Positions 16,149-24,956 of a stretch of 64,000 nt of DNA are shown piece after piece. How positions within the stretch are numbered: position 1 is the first letter of the stretch; every line of letters starts with the position of its first letter. Under the pieces are notes generated by a model, which made no database searches, was not told where the DNA came from, and was given only the letters and a program-made list of their open reading frames with translations. The stretch lies in contig NZ_CP073346.1 in NCBI RefSeq assembly GCF_024397895.1, positions 1,054,001 to 1,118,000 on the forward strand, written 5' to 3'. The stretch is from Pseudomonas benzenivorans (GTDB lineage Bacteria; Pseudomonadota; Gammaproteobacteria; Pseudomonadales; Pseudomonadaceae). The translations under genes were made by a program, and so were the position numbers.

Positions 16149-17783
16149 TTGTTGACTCTGAAAACCCGTCTGATCGTCGCGGTCGCCATTCCCTGCTCCG
16201 CCCTGATCCTGGTGGCACTGACCAGCCTCGGCAGCATGTCCAATATGCACCGGAACACCGAGGCGCTCTACCTCAACACCGCAGCCCCGCTGCGGGCTAT
16301 GGCCGAGGCAGCCTCGCGCATCCCTCGCATGCGCGTCGGCATCGACATGATGCTGCTGCAGGACACCCCACTTCGTGACGAGCGGGGGGTGAAGACGCGG
16401 GTGCAGGAAGCCCGCGGCGAGGATATCCCAAGCATGCGCGAGGCCATGCGCAATGCGGTGGACACCCAGGTCAATCTGGAGCGCAAGGCCCAGGCGCAAT
16501 GGCTGCTCGATCAGTTCGAGACGATGGTAAGCAATGAGCTGGAACCCATGCTGAGCGCCCTCGACGCCGGCGATATGGCCAGAGCCCAGCAGATCTACCG
16601 CGACCAGTACGCCAAGAGCTACGGCGTGATGCGCCAGGGTGCCAACGAGCTGCTCGACGCCCTGCTGCAGCAGGCCGAGCAACAGAACCAGTACAGCGCC
16701 GAGAGCTACAGCGACGGGCTCACCCGCCAGATTGCCATCATCGTACTCGGCCTGCTGGTGTCGTTCGTCACGTCCTTGACGATCGTCGTCTACCTGCGCC
16801 GCCGCGTGGCCGTGCTGCAGAACAGCCTGGGTCTGGCCGCCGATAACCTGGCTCTGGACACCCGTATCGAGCTGACAGGCCAGGATGAGCTGAGCGAGAT
16901 CGCCCGCAGCTTCAACCGTTTCATCGACAAGGTTCATGATGCCATGCGGCAACTGGCCGACAACGCGAGCCAGCTCGCGGCAATGGCCCTCGAGGTGGCC
17001 GAGCGTGCCCGGCTGACCCAGAGCAACTGCACATCGCAGAGCGACCGTACCGTGCAGGTGGCCACCGCCATCAACGAGCTGGGCTCCACCGTCAACGAGA
17101 TCGCCCACAACGCCGAGAATGCCGCCAACGTGGCACGCGAGGCGACTCGGCATGCCTGCGACGGTAGCCAGGTGGTGAGCCAGGCGAATCAGCAGGTCGA
17201 TGCCTTGAACGGCGAGCTGGAACAGGCAGCCAGGGTAATCGAATCGCTGGCCGAACAAACCAACGCGATCAGCGCTACGCTCGACACCATTCGCAGCATC
17301 TCCGAACAGACCAACCTGCTGGCGCTGAATGCCGCCATCGAGGCCGCTCGCGCCGGCGAGCAGGGTCGTGGTTTCGCCGTGGTGGCCGACGAGGTGCGTA
17401 CCCTGGCCAGCCGCTCCGGCGCATCCACCGACGAAATTCAGCAGGTCATCAACCGTCTGCAGGCCGAATCCCACTGCGCCGTTACAGCCATGGCCAAAGG
17501 CCGGCGCCAGAGCGCGCTGGTGGTCGAGTACGCCAGCAAGGCATCGGCAGCGCTGGAACAGATCAGCGGGCATATCAGTCAGATCAGCGACCAGAACATT
17601 CAGGTCGCCACTGCCACGGAAGAGCAATCCTGCGTGGTCGAAGAGATCAACCGTAATATCGAGGACATTAACCAGCTCACGGTCGATACCACCGACATCG
17701 CGGATCAGTTGAACAATGCCAGTAGCAGTCTGCAGACGCTCTCCGAACAGCTGAATGGCCTGGTCGGGCGCTTCAGACTGTAG
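16149..17783 (+). CDS. Methyl-accepting chemotaxis protein
   Basis: This 544-residue receptor has a membrane helix at about residues 7-29, a four-helix-bundle type periplasmic sensor (about 32-190), a second helix (about 195-217), a HAMP domain and a cytoplasmic signalling domain with the tip [20 protein letters not shown]. It should report ligand binding to a CheA-CheW complex. The start is a TTG at 16149, supported by an AGGAG site 7 bases upstream; no suitable ATG exists before the first membrane helix. It lacks a C-terminal CheR-docking pentapeptide that I can recognise. The ligand is unknown. Confidence 0.88.
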   Translation: MLTLKTRLIVAVAIPCSALILVALTSLGSMSNMHRNTEALYLNTAAPLRAMAEAASRIPRMRVGIDMMLLQDTPLRDERGVKTRVQEARGEDIPSMREAMRNAVDTQVNLERKAQAQWLLDQFETMVSNELEPMLSALDAGDMARAQQIYRDQYAKSYGVMRQGANELLDALLQQAEQQNQYSAESYSDGLTRQIAIIVLGLLVSFVTSLTIVVYLRRRVAVLQNSLGLAADNLALDTRIELTGQDELSEIARSFNRFIDKVHDAMRQLADNASQLAAMALEVAERARLTQSNCTSQSDRTVQVATAINELGSTVNEIAHNAENAANVAREATRHACDGSQVVSQANQQVDALNGELEQAARVIESLAEQTNAISATLDTIRSISEQTNLLALNAAIEAARAGEQGRGFAVVADEVRTLASRSGASTDEIQQVINRLQAESHCAVTAMAKGRRQSALVVEYASKASAALEQISGHISQISDQNIQVATATEEQSCVVEEINRNIEDINQLTVDTTDIADQLNNASSSLQTLSEQLNGLVGRFRL

Positions 17784-17855
17784 AGTGCGGCGACCAGGTG
17801 CAGCTTGAATGCTGACCCTGGTTGTCGCTGGATAACGCCTCAGGCGACGACGGCG

Positions 17856-18045
17856 AGGCGCGCTTGTCCGACACCGCCATGCGGGTGCCCAGTTGTTGGG
17901 CGAACAGCGACACCCGGTACTCCTCGAGCATCAAGCGGTACAGGGTAAGCTGCGGATCGTCCTTGCCCTCTTGACGGTGCTCGCCCAGGCGCTGTTCGAT
18001 GGCCTTGAGCTAGCGCGGCACTTCCTTGAAACATTCGCCCAGCGT
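17856..18045 (-). pseudogene. Decayed fragment of hrpA C-terminus
   Basis: This stretch closely matches the C-terminal coding region of the intact hrpA gene at about 20816-21088 in the same orientation. Compared with it, the copy lacks 84 bases between two CCAGGCGC direct repeats (20943-20950 and 21027-21034 in the intact gene), an in-frame deletion of 28 codons. It also has a TAC to TAG stop change near 18010. Nothing of the rest of the helicase is present. It abuts the Lrp fragment. Confidence 0.85.
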
Positions 18046-18055
18046 CCCCCGCCAC

Positions 18056-18223
18056 CTCTCCCTGCGCTCCATCGACCAACTCGACCCCATTCTCGACTGC
18101 ATCGCCGACAAGGCCCTGACCAGCACCTCCATCGTCAAATCGCAGCCGATCAAGCGCCGCCCGCCGGGCATCGGCCGACGCGGGGCAGGCGGCAAGGCGG
18201 CCGAGGGGGCGAACCAGGCGTGA
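18056..18223 (+). pseudogene. Fragment of Lrp/AsnC regulator 3' end
   Basis: Bases 18128-18181 are identical to 15878-15931 of the intact Lrp gene, and the preceding 70 bases are also similar with scattered changes. The frame keeps the RSIDQLD helix and the KRRPPGIGRR tail but then reads a different C-terminus before a stop at 18221. The N-terminal DNA-binding part is missing. It is a truncated duplicate. Confidence 0.85.
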
Positions 18224-18348
18224 CTGGCGAAGCGGCGCTGTTCGGAACCCAGGCCGCAGGCAAGCTGATGCGGCGAGTGGCAACGCACTGCCCCATCAAG
18301 GCGGCATCAGATCGCCAGGCGCGCTTTCAGCCAGAGTAGGCGTTCAAA

Positions 18349-18580
18349 CTAAGAAAATAGACCTGCCACCCACTTACCGAGCACGTCCATGCCTGCCTCG
18401 CACAGGATACCGCGCAGCAGGTTGCTACGCTGGGTGCGGCTCTTGCTCCAGCTCTCGCGCAGGCCGTGCAACTGTTGCAGTTGCTGCTGCTCGTGGCTCT
18501 TTACCTGGATCGACTGGATGCCCTGGCATCACGCCCCTCGGGAATGGCGTCACAGTCGTTGGGGTCGGTCTTGTGGCGGG
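18349..18580 (-). pseudogene. IS110-family transposase remnant
   Basis: On the minus strand one frame reads HKTDPNDCDAI and, after a frameshift, the next reads SIQVKSHEQQQLQQLHGL followed by RESWSKSRTQRSNLLRGIL. These are the conserved KTD-N-DA and VKS-EQQ-LQ-LHR-R segments from the middle of IS110 transposases (DEDD catalytic type). The beginning and end of the transposase are gone, and the reading frame is broken. It is a dead insertion sequence scar. Confidence 0.8.
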
Positions 18581-18587
18581 AAGTTAG

Positions 18588-18628
18588 AAGGGGGCGGAGT
18601 GATCTGTTTTAATTCACTCCGCCCCCTT
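18588..18628. repeat. Long perfect palindrome, terminator-like or mobile-element end
   Basis: A perfect 15-base-pair inverted repeat (AAGGGGGCGGAGTGA at 18588-18602, mate at 18614-18628) flanks an 11-base AT-rich loop. It lies directly beside the IS110 remnant and 75 bases past the mscS stop. It could serve as terminator for the minus-strand mscS gene, or be a REP-like or miniature element. No second copy is seen in this window. Confidence 0.6.
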
Positions 18629-18703
18629 TACTCGTGCAATCCTCGGATGAGCCGTTAGCCAAGCTTCAGATTGTCCCGAACCTTTTCACATCCAACGGAG
18701 CTT

Positions 18704-19672
18704 TCACTCTCGGGGCATCGCAGTCAGCTCGCGAAGGGCGTCTGAAATCCGTCGGGTTGCCGGCACCTCGCCTCGACCCGCTGGCCAGCCTTCCCGCTGT
18801 TTGGCGCGATCGCCATCGGTCTCCTCGGTCTGATCGTGGAACAGGTGCACCTGCGTCGGATAGGGCATGTCGATGCCTTCTTCGTCGAGTCGTAGATAAA
18901 CGGCCTGCAGGACCTCGCCGAACACATGGATCTGAGTCGCTCGGTCCGACCTGGTCCACCAGCGCAGGCGCACGATATTGGCGAAGTCCCCGAGTTCGAT
19001 GGGAATGGTTTCCGGCGCAGGGTCGGACAACACACCGTCGACGCTGGCACAGGCCTCCACCATCAACTTCCGTGCCTTCGCCCAATTATCATTGCAGCCG
19101 ATGCCGATGTCGTATTGCGATCTGCGTTCCTCGAACGCGGTATTGACGACCACGCTGCTGGTGTAGATCTCCGAGTTCGGAATGACCACGCGGCGCCCGT
19201 CATAGGTCTTTATCAGTGTTGCCCGCGTTTCGATTTTTTCCACGGTACCCTCGTGTCCGCCCGAGATGATCTGATCACCCACTTCGAACGGTTGGCGCAG
19301 CAGTATCAGAATGCCGGCCAGCATATTTTGCAGGATGTCCTTGAACGCGAAACCTATGGCCACCGAACTCACACCAAGGCCGGCAAACAGGTCCCCCGGC
19401 GTAAGGCTCGGAGCGATGATCGTGGCACTGAGCATGAAGCCGACAATGACAATGCTCCAACGGGTCAAGGCTCCGCCCACCTCGCCCAAACTGGGACGGT
19501 CGCTCTTTTCGGCCCGCGCCCGAATGAGCCTTCCGATGGCCCGACCGACGAACCAGAAAATCGCGAAGACCACGAGACCCACCGCGATGCTGGGCAATAG
19601 TTTGAAAAGGCCGTCGAGCCAAGCGTCCAGCCGATCGAATATCAGGCCCGGGTTTACGTCGACTTCATTCAT
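18704..19672 (-). CDS. MscS-family mechanosensitive ion channel
   Basis: This 322-residue protein has three predicted membrane helices; the pore-lining third helix and start of the beta domain are clear in GLGVSSVAIGFAFKDILQNM and RQPFEVGDQI. It opens under membrane tension to release solutes during osmotic downshock. The C-terminal region is hydrophilic and ends in a charged tail. Base use looks less GC-biased than in the neighbouring genes, and the gene is boxed in by pseudogene debris and a long non-coding gap, which suggests that it was acquired. Confidence 0.88.
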   Translation of the reverse strand: MNEVDVNPGLIFDRLDAWLDGLFKLLPSIAVGLVVFAIFWFVGRAIGRLIRARAEKSDRPSLGEVGGALTRWSIVIVGFMLSATIIAPSLTPGDLFAGLGVSSVAIGFAFKDILQNMLAGILILLRQPFEVGDQIISGGHEGTVEKIETRATLIKTYDGRRVVIPNSEIYTSSVVVNTAFEERRSQYDIGIGCNDNWAKARKLMVEACASVDGVLSDPAPETIPIELGDFANIVRLRWWTRSDRATQIHVFGEVLQAVYLRLDEEGIDMPYPTQVHLFHDQTEETDGDRAKQREGWPAGRGEVPATRRISDALRELTAMPRE

Positions 19673-20241
19673 CGAAATGCGTCCTCAGTGTGAGTTCGGC
19701 AAACTACGCAATGCAGTCCTGACAAACTCCTATAGGCCGAAAGAGTTGCTGACACTTCATGGGAGTATAGGCCGGCCTAAAGTCACCAGGACTAGAGGTA
19801 TCGGGCCGCCTACCGCCTCGACATAGTCGTTCTTGAACGCCGTCGGAGCCGCGACACTGAAAATGAATGCACCAGCAACGGTCCGAAAAGCGCTCTGGGA
19901 TGCGTCGTCGGTAACCAGAATGAGTTACTGCGCAGTGCCGATCTGGAGCGTCCAGGCAAGCCCGCACAGAGCGAGGTAGTCTGGGTGACCACTGGTGGAA
20001 AACGCTTTGCGGTTTTCCATCCTACGCGGACGTGAGGCTGCTGTAGGGTGGACAACGTTTACTTGTCCACCGACTTCCGTGATAGCCCGCAACGGGTCGA
20101 CTTCGGGCTGTCATCACCGGCAAAGCCAGCCCATCGCGACCGCCTGCATCGTTTAGGAACCCGCGAAGATCGCTCCCGATCTCCCGGACGGCGCCGCGCG
20201 ATGTCGAATTCATCGTCCGCGCATCGGCGGGCAGCAGCGGC
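19673..20241. other. Long intergenic region with two hairpin repeats
   Basis: I find no credible gene here. At 19997-20018 a GGAAAAC/GTTTTCC hairpin is followed by the CCTACG motif, and at 20047-20071 a perfect 9-base-pair hairpin GGTGGACAA/TTGTCCACC occurs after GTAG. Sequences of this GTAGGGTGGACAA type are common intergenic repeats in pseudomonads. The rest has no structure that I can name and seems to be decayed DNA. Confidence 0.55.
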
Positions 20242-20766
20242 TCACTTGAAGGCCTTGAGCGCCTCCAGCCAGGCCGGGTCGAGGCGCGCCTGCTCCGGGT
20301 CCAGGCCGCGTTGTTCCAAGGCTTCGCGGTGCGCGTCGATCTCGCGCACCAGTTGCCCGAGTTCGCTGCTGTTGCCGTCCAGCTGGTGCATCTGGGTCAG
20401 GCCCAGGTGGTAGAAGCGCAGCAGCTTCATGGAGCGCTCGTCGCCCGCGGCCACTCCGGCCTTGACCTGGTGCATCTGGTTGGTCACGCGCATCAGGCTG
20501 CGCTTGAGCCGCCAGCCGTACACCGCCGCCGCCATGAACGGGCGCGACCACAGTTGCAGGCGCACGAAGGCGACGGTCAGGGCCAGGCCGGCGAGCACGC
20601 CGATCAGGTTCCACTTGAAGTTGTCGCCGCCGGGGGTGCCGAACAGCTGGCTGCTGGCTGTGGCGCAGAGCATGCCCAGCAGCAGGAACAGGGCCACGAT
20701 CACCAGGGTGCTGCGGCGGGTCTGCTGGCGGTAGTGCTCGGGGTTCATTGGCTGGATTTCGAACAT
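20242..20766 (-). CDS. DUF3087 family membrane protein
   Basis: This 174-residue protein has two hydrophobic helices (about residues 21-41 and 52-72) near the N-terminus and a long soluble helical C-terminal part with DAHREALEQRGLDPEQARLDPAWLEALKAFK as the final segment (quoted in part: DPAWLEALKAFK). It matches the DUF3087 family in size and layout. No function is established. It is downstream of hrpA on the same strand, 18 bases apart, so the two are probably co-transcribed. Confidence 0.75.
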   Translation of the reverse strand: MFEIQPMNPEHYRQQTRRSTLVIVALFLLLGMLCATASSQLFGTPGGDNFKWNLIGVLAGLALTVAFVRLQLWSRPFMAAAVYGWRLKRSLMRVTNQMHQVKAGVAAGDERSMKLLRFYHLGLTQMHQLDGNSSELGQLVREIDAHREALEQRGLDPEQARLDPAWLEALKAFK

Positions 20767-20784
20767 CTAGTACTCCTGGCGCGG

Positions 20785-23700
20785 TCAGGCTTCGACCGCG
20801 CTCCACTGTTTGCCAAGGCGCTTGTCCGATACCGCCATTTTGGTGCCCAGCTGCTGGGCGAACAGCGACACCCGGTACTCCTCGAGCATCCAGCGGTACT
20901 GGATAAGCTGCGGATCGCGCTTGCCCTCCTGGCGGTGCTTGCCCAGGCGCGCCTGGTACTGCTCCCAGTAGCCGGCCAGCTCGCCGCTCCACACCCGGTC
21001 GCGCTGCACCTGGGCGCCGATCTTGTCCAGGCGCTGCTCGATGGCCTTGAGGTATCGCGGCAGTTCCTTGAGCCATTCACCCGGCGTCTCGCGCACGAAG
21101 CCCGGGTAGACCAGGTTGGCGAGCTGCTGCTTTATGTCGTTGAGCGCCATGGCCTGGGCCAGGTCGATCTTGCCCTTGAAGCTTTTCTGCAGGCCGTGCC
21201 ACAGCTTGAGGATTTCCAGGCACAGGCGGGCCAGGCGTTCGGCGTGGGCGGTCCAGTCGCCGCGCTTGCGCTCGGCCAGGGCCGCCAGGGCGGCGCCGTC
21301 GCGGGGCAGGCTCCCACTGCCTTCATGAAGAGCGCCCTCGAGGATGCAGCTGTCCAGGCTGGCCAAGAGGATGTCCTCGACCAGCGCCTCGATGCGGCCG
21401 ATCTCGCGGTGCAGCAGGCCCAGCTCGGTCAGCCCCGGCAGCTTGCCGCGCAGGTACTTGGCCGGCTCGGCCAGTTGCTGCAGCAGCAGGCGCTGCAGGG
21501 CGCGGCGGTGCTGGAACTCGGCCTCGGCCTGGGTCGGGAAGCGCCCTTCCTTGACCTCTCCGCCCTCCTCCACCAGCGCCGGGTAGACGGTCATGGACAG
21601 TCCGGCGACCTTCTGCTGGGCCTTCTCGGCCACTTCGGCGAAGGCCTTGGCCTGCACCGGCTGCTGGGCTTTCTCGGTCTTCGGCAAAGCCAGCGCGGCC
21701 TGGCTGGCCTCGTTGAAGCGGGCGCACAGCTCGGCCAGGTCGCGCCCCTCGCCGAGGGGCTTGCCATGGGTGTCGACCACCTCGATGTTCATGCGCAGGT
21801 GGCCCTCGATCTGCGCGGCGGCATCGATCCAGGCTTCCTCGGCCACGCGCACCCCGGTCATGCGCAGCAGTTCGCGGCCCAGGGCGGCGGGCAGGCTGCC
21901 CTCGGCGAAACCGATCTTGGCCAGGGCCGCGCCGACGAAGTCCGGCACCGGCACGAAGTTCTTGCGCACCGCCTTGGGCAGGTTGCGCACCAGGGCCACG
22001 CACTTGGCCTCCAGCAGGCCCGGCACCAGCCACTCCAGGCGCTCGCCCGGCAGCTGCGGCAGCAACGGCGCCGGCACCCGCAGGGTGACGCCGTCGCGCG
22101 GATGATTGGGTTCGAAGTGGTAGGACAACGGCAGTTGCAGCTCGCCCAGGTGCAGGCTGTCGGGGTATTGCGCGGCGGTGACCTCGCGGGCGTCGCGGGC
22201 CAGCACATCTTCCTCGCGCATGATCAGCAGCTGCGCATTGCCGGCGCTCTCGCGCTTGTACCAGCTGTCGAAACTGGCGGTCTGGTAGATGTCGGCCGGC
22301 AGGCGCGCCTCGTAGAAGGCGAACAGGGTTTCCTCGTCGGCCAGGATGTCGCGCCGGCGCGCCTTGGCCTCCAGCTCGTCGAGCTTTTCCAGCAGCTGGC
22401 GGTTGGCCGACAGGCAGCGGGCGCGGGACTGGATCTCGCCGCCGACCAGGCCCTCGCGGATGAACAGCTCGCGCGACACCACAGGGTCGATGGGGCCGTA
22501 GTGCACCGGGCGGCGGCCGACCACGATCATGCCGTAGAGGGTGATCTGCTCGTAGGCCACCACCTGTCCGCGCTTCTTCTCCCAGTGCGGCTCCAGGTGA
22601 TTCTTCTTGATCAGGTGGCCGGCCAGGGGCTCGATCCAGTCCGGCTCGATCTTCGCCACCATGCGGGCGAACAGCTTGGTCGTTTCCACCAGCTCGGCGG
22701 TCATCAGCCAGCTGGGTTTCTTTCTACCCAGGCCGGAGGAGGGATGAATCCAGAAGCGCCGCTGGCGCGCACCGAGGTAGTCGCCCTCTTCGGTCTTCTG
22801 GCCGATCTGGCTGAGCAGGCCGCTGAGGATGGCCTTGTGCACCTTGGCGTAGTCGATGCTGCGCTGCTGGGCCTCGTCCTTGACGGCCTTGGCGGACTCT
22901 CGGGCAGCGTCCGGGCCCTTGCCGGGCTCCGGCTTGGCCGGCTTGCCCTCCGGCGCCTTGGCCTTGAGCTGCAGCTCGCGGCTGATCAGGGTCAGCTGGC
23001 GGTGCGCGTCGCGCCATTCGCGCAGGCGCAGGTAGTTGAGGAAGTTCTTCCGGCACCAGCTGCGCAGCGCGTTGGAGCCCAGGGCCTGGCGTTGCTCCTC
23101 GAAGCCGCGCCACAGGTTGATCAGGGCGGCGAAGTCCGAATCGACGTCCTTCCACTGGGCATGGGCCTGGTCGGCGGCCTGCTGGCGGTCGGACGGGCGC
23201 TCGCGCACATCCTGCACCGACAGGGCGCTGGCGACGATCAACACCTCCTCCAGGCTGCCCTGCTTGGCGCCCTCGAGCACCATGCGGCCCATGCGCGGGT
23301 CCACCGGAAGGCGCGCCAGCTGGCGGCCCAGGGGGGTCAGCTGGCCGTCGCGGCTGACCGCCGAGAGCTCCTGCAGCAGGGTGTAGCCGTCGCTGATGGC
23401 CTTGCCGTCCGGCGGCTCGATGAAGGGAAAGGCGTCGACCTCGCCCAGGCGCAGGTGGAGCATCTGCAGGATCACCGCGGCCAGGTTGGTACGCAGGATC
23501 TCCGGGTCGGTGAATTCGGGGCGGGCGAGGAAGTCCTCCTCGCTGTACAGGCGGATGCAGATGCCCGGCTCGACCCGGCCGCAGCGGCCCTTGCGCTGGT
23601 TGGCGCTGGCCTGGGACACCGCCTCGATGGGCAGGCGCTGGACCTTGGCGCGGTAGCTGTAGCGGCTGATGCGCGCGGTGCCGGAATCGATCACGTAGCG

Positions 23701-24807
23701 GATGCCCGGCACGGTCAGCGAGGTCTCGGCGACGTTGGTGGCCAGGACGATCTTGCGCCCGGCCATGGGCTGGAAGATCTTCTGCTGCTCGGCCGGGGTC
23801 AGCCGCGCATACAGCGGCAGCACCTCGGTGTGCCTGAGGTTGGCCTTGCGCAGCACCTCGGCGCAGTCGCGGATCTCCCGCTCGCCGGGCAGGAACACCA
23901 GCACGTCGCCGGGGCGCTTGCCCTCGCTGCGCTCGAAGGCGGCCAGCTCGTCGAGGCTGGCGAGAATCGCCTGGTCCACCGAGAGGTCCTCCTCGACCCG
24001 GTTGCCCTCCTCGTCCTGCTCGGCGGTCAGCGGCCGGTACCAGGTTTCCACCGGGTAGGTGCGCCCCGACACCTCCACCACCGGCGCGCCGCCGAAGTGC
24101 TGGGAGAAGCGCTCCAGGTCGATGGTCGCCGAGGTGATGATCAGCTTGAGGTCCGGCCGGCGCGCCAGCAGGGTCTTCAGGTAGCCGAGCAGAAAATCGA
24201 TGTTCAGGCTGCGCTCGTGGGCCTCGTCGACAATGATCGTGTCGTACTTGTCGAGGAAGCGGTCGTGCTGGGTCTCGGCCAGCAGGATGCCGTCGGTCAT
24301 CAGCTTGATCAGGCTGCGCTCGTTGCTCTGGTCCTCGAAGCGCACCTGGTAGCCCACCAGCTCACCCAACGGCGTGCCGATCTCTTCCGCCACCCGGGTG
24401 GCCACGCTGCGCGCGGCCAGGCGGCGCGGCTGGGTGTGACCGATCAGACCATGGGTGCCACGGCCCAGCTCCAGGCAGATCTTCGGCAGCTGGGTAGTCT
24501 TGCCCGAGCCGGTCTCGCCGGCGATCACCACCACCTGATGGGCGCTGATCGCCGCCTTGATCTCGTCGCGCTTGGCGGCGATCGGCAGGGCGTCGTCGTA
24601 GCGCATGGCCGGCACGCTGAGGCGGCGCGCCTCGACCTTGGCGGCGGAGGCCTGGAAGCGCTCCAGCCACTGCGCCAGCTTGGCCTCGTCCGGCGTCGCC
24701 GGCTTGCGCAGCTCATGCAGCTGGCGGCGCAGGCGGTGGCGATCGGCGATCAGTGCCTGGTCGAGGTTTTTCAGCAGGAGGTCGAATGCGGGAGTCTGGT
24801 CGGTCAT
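20785..24807 (-). CDS. hrpA: ATP-dependent RNA helicase HrpA
   Basis: This 1340-residue DEAH-box helicase has the expected motifs: Walker A GETGSGKT at residues 97-104, DEAH at 194-197, motif III SATID, and motif VI QRKGRCGR. Helicase-associated and OB-fold regions follow, then the long HrpA-specific C-terminal domain (DUF3418 type). HrpA acts on structured RNA and has been linked to mRNA processing and rescue of stalled or collided ribosomes. A Lys/Pro/Ala-rich insertion (about residues 610-645) looks flexible. A broken copy of its extreme C-terminal coding region is found 3 kb away at 17856-18045. Confidence 0.95.
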   Translation of the reverse strand: MTDQTPAFDLLLKNLDQALIADRHRLRRQLHELRKPATPDEAKLAQWLERFQASAAKVEARRLSVPAMRYDDALPIAAKRDEIKAAISAHQVVVIAGETGSGKTTQLPKICLELGRGTHGLIGHTQPRRLAARSVATRVAEEIGTPLGELVGYQVRFEDQSNERSLIKLMTDGILLAETQHDRFLDKYDTIIVDEAHERSLNIDFLLGYLKTLLARRPDLKLIITSATIDLERFSQHFGGAPVVEVSGRTYPVETWYRPLTAEQDEEGNRVEEDLSVDQAILASLDELAAFERSEGKRPGDVLVFLPGEREIRDCAEVLRKANLRHTEVLPLYARLTPAEQQKIFQPMAGRKIVLATNVAETSLTVPGIRYVIDSGTARISRYSYRAKVQRLPIEAVSQASANQRKGRCGRVEPGICIRLYSEEDFLARPEFTDPEILRTNLAAVILQMLHLRLGEVDAFPFIEPPDGKAISDGYTLLQELSAVSRDGQLTPLGRQLARLPVDPRMGRMVLEGAKQGSLEEVLIVASALSVQDVRERPSDRQQAADQAHAQWKDVDSDFAALINLWRGFEEQRQALGSNALRSWCRKNFLNYLRLREWRDAHRQLTLISRELQLKAKAPEGKPAKPEPGKGPDAARESAKAVKDEAQQRSIDYAKVHKAILSGLLSQIGQKTEEGDYLGARQRRFWIHPSSGLGRKKPSWLMTAELVETTKLFARMVAKIEPDWIEPLAGHLIKKNHLEPHWEKKRGQVVAYEQITLYGMIVVGRRPVHYGPIDPVVSRELFIREGLVGGEIQSRARCLSANRQLLEKLDELEAKARRRDILADEETLFAFYEARLPADIYQTASFDSWYKRESAGNAQLLIMREEDVLARDAREVTAAQYPDSLHLGELQLPLSYHFEPNHPRDGVTLRVPAPLLPQLPGERLEWLVPGLLEAKCVALVRNLPKAVRKNFVPVPDFVGAALAKIGFAEGSLPAALGRELLRMTGVRVAEEAWIDAAAQIEGHLRMNIEVVDTHGKPLGEGRDLAELCARFNEASQAALALPKTEKAQQPVQAKAFAEVAEKAQQKVAGLSMTVYPALVEEGGEVKEGRFPTQAEAEFQHRRALQRLLLQQLAEPAKYLRGKLPGLTELGLLHREIGRIEALVEDILLASLDSCILEGALHEGSGSLPRDGAALAALAERKRGDWTAHAERLARLCLEILKLWHGLQKSFKGKIDLAQAMALNDIKQQLANLVYPGFVRETPGEWLKELPRYLKAIEQRLDKIGAQVQRDRVWSGELAGYWEQYQARLGKHRQEGKRDPQLIQYRWMLEEYRVSLFAQQLGTKMAVSDKRLGKQWSAVEA

Positions 24808-24956
24808 CGGGGCCGTGGTGCAGTCATGCCAGGGTGGGCGCGAACGGCGCCCAGCCCGGCGGGAAAATTAGCCGGCGATTGTCGCAGATTTCCCCCCACT
24901 GCGCCCAAGCCAGCTCAGCCCCTCGCCTCTTACCGCACATCCGCCGCCTCCGCGCC

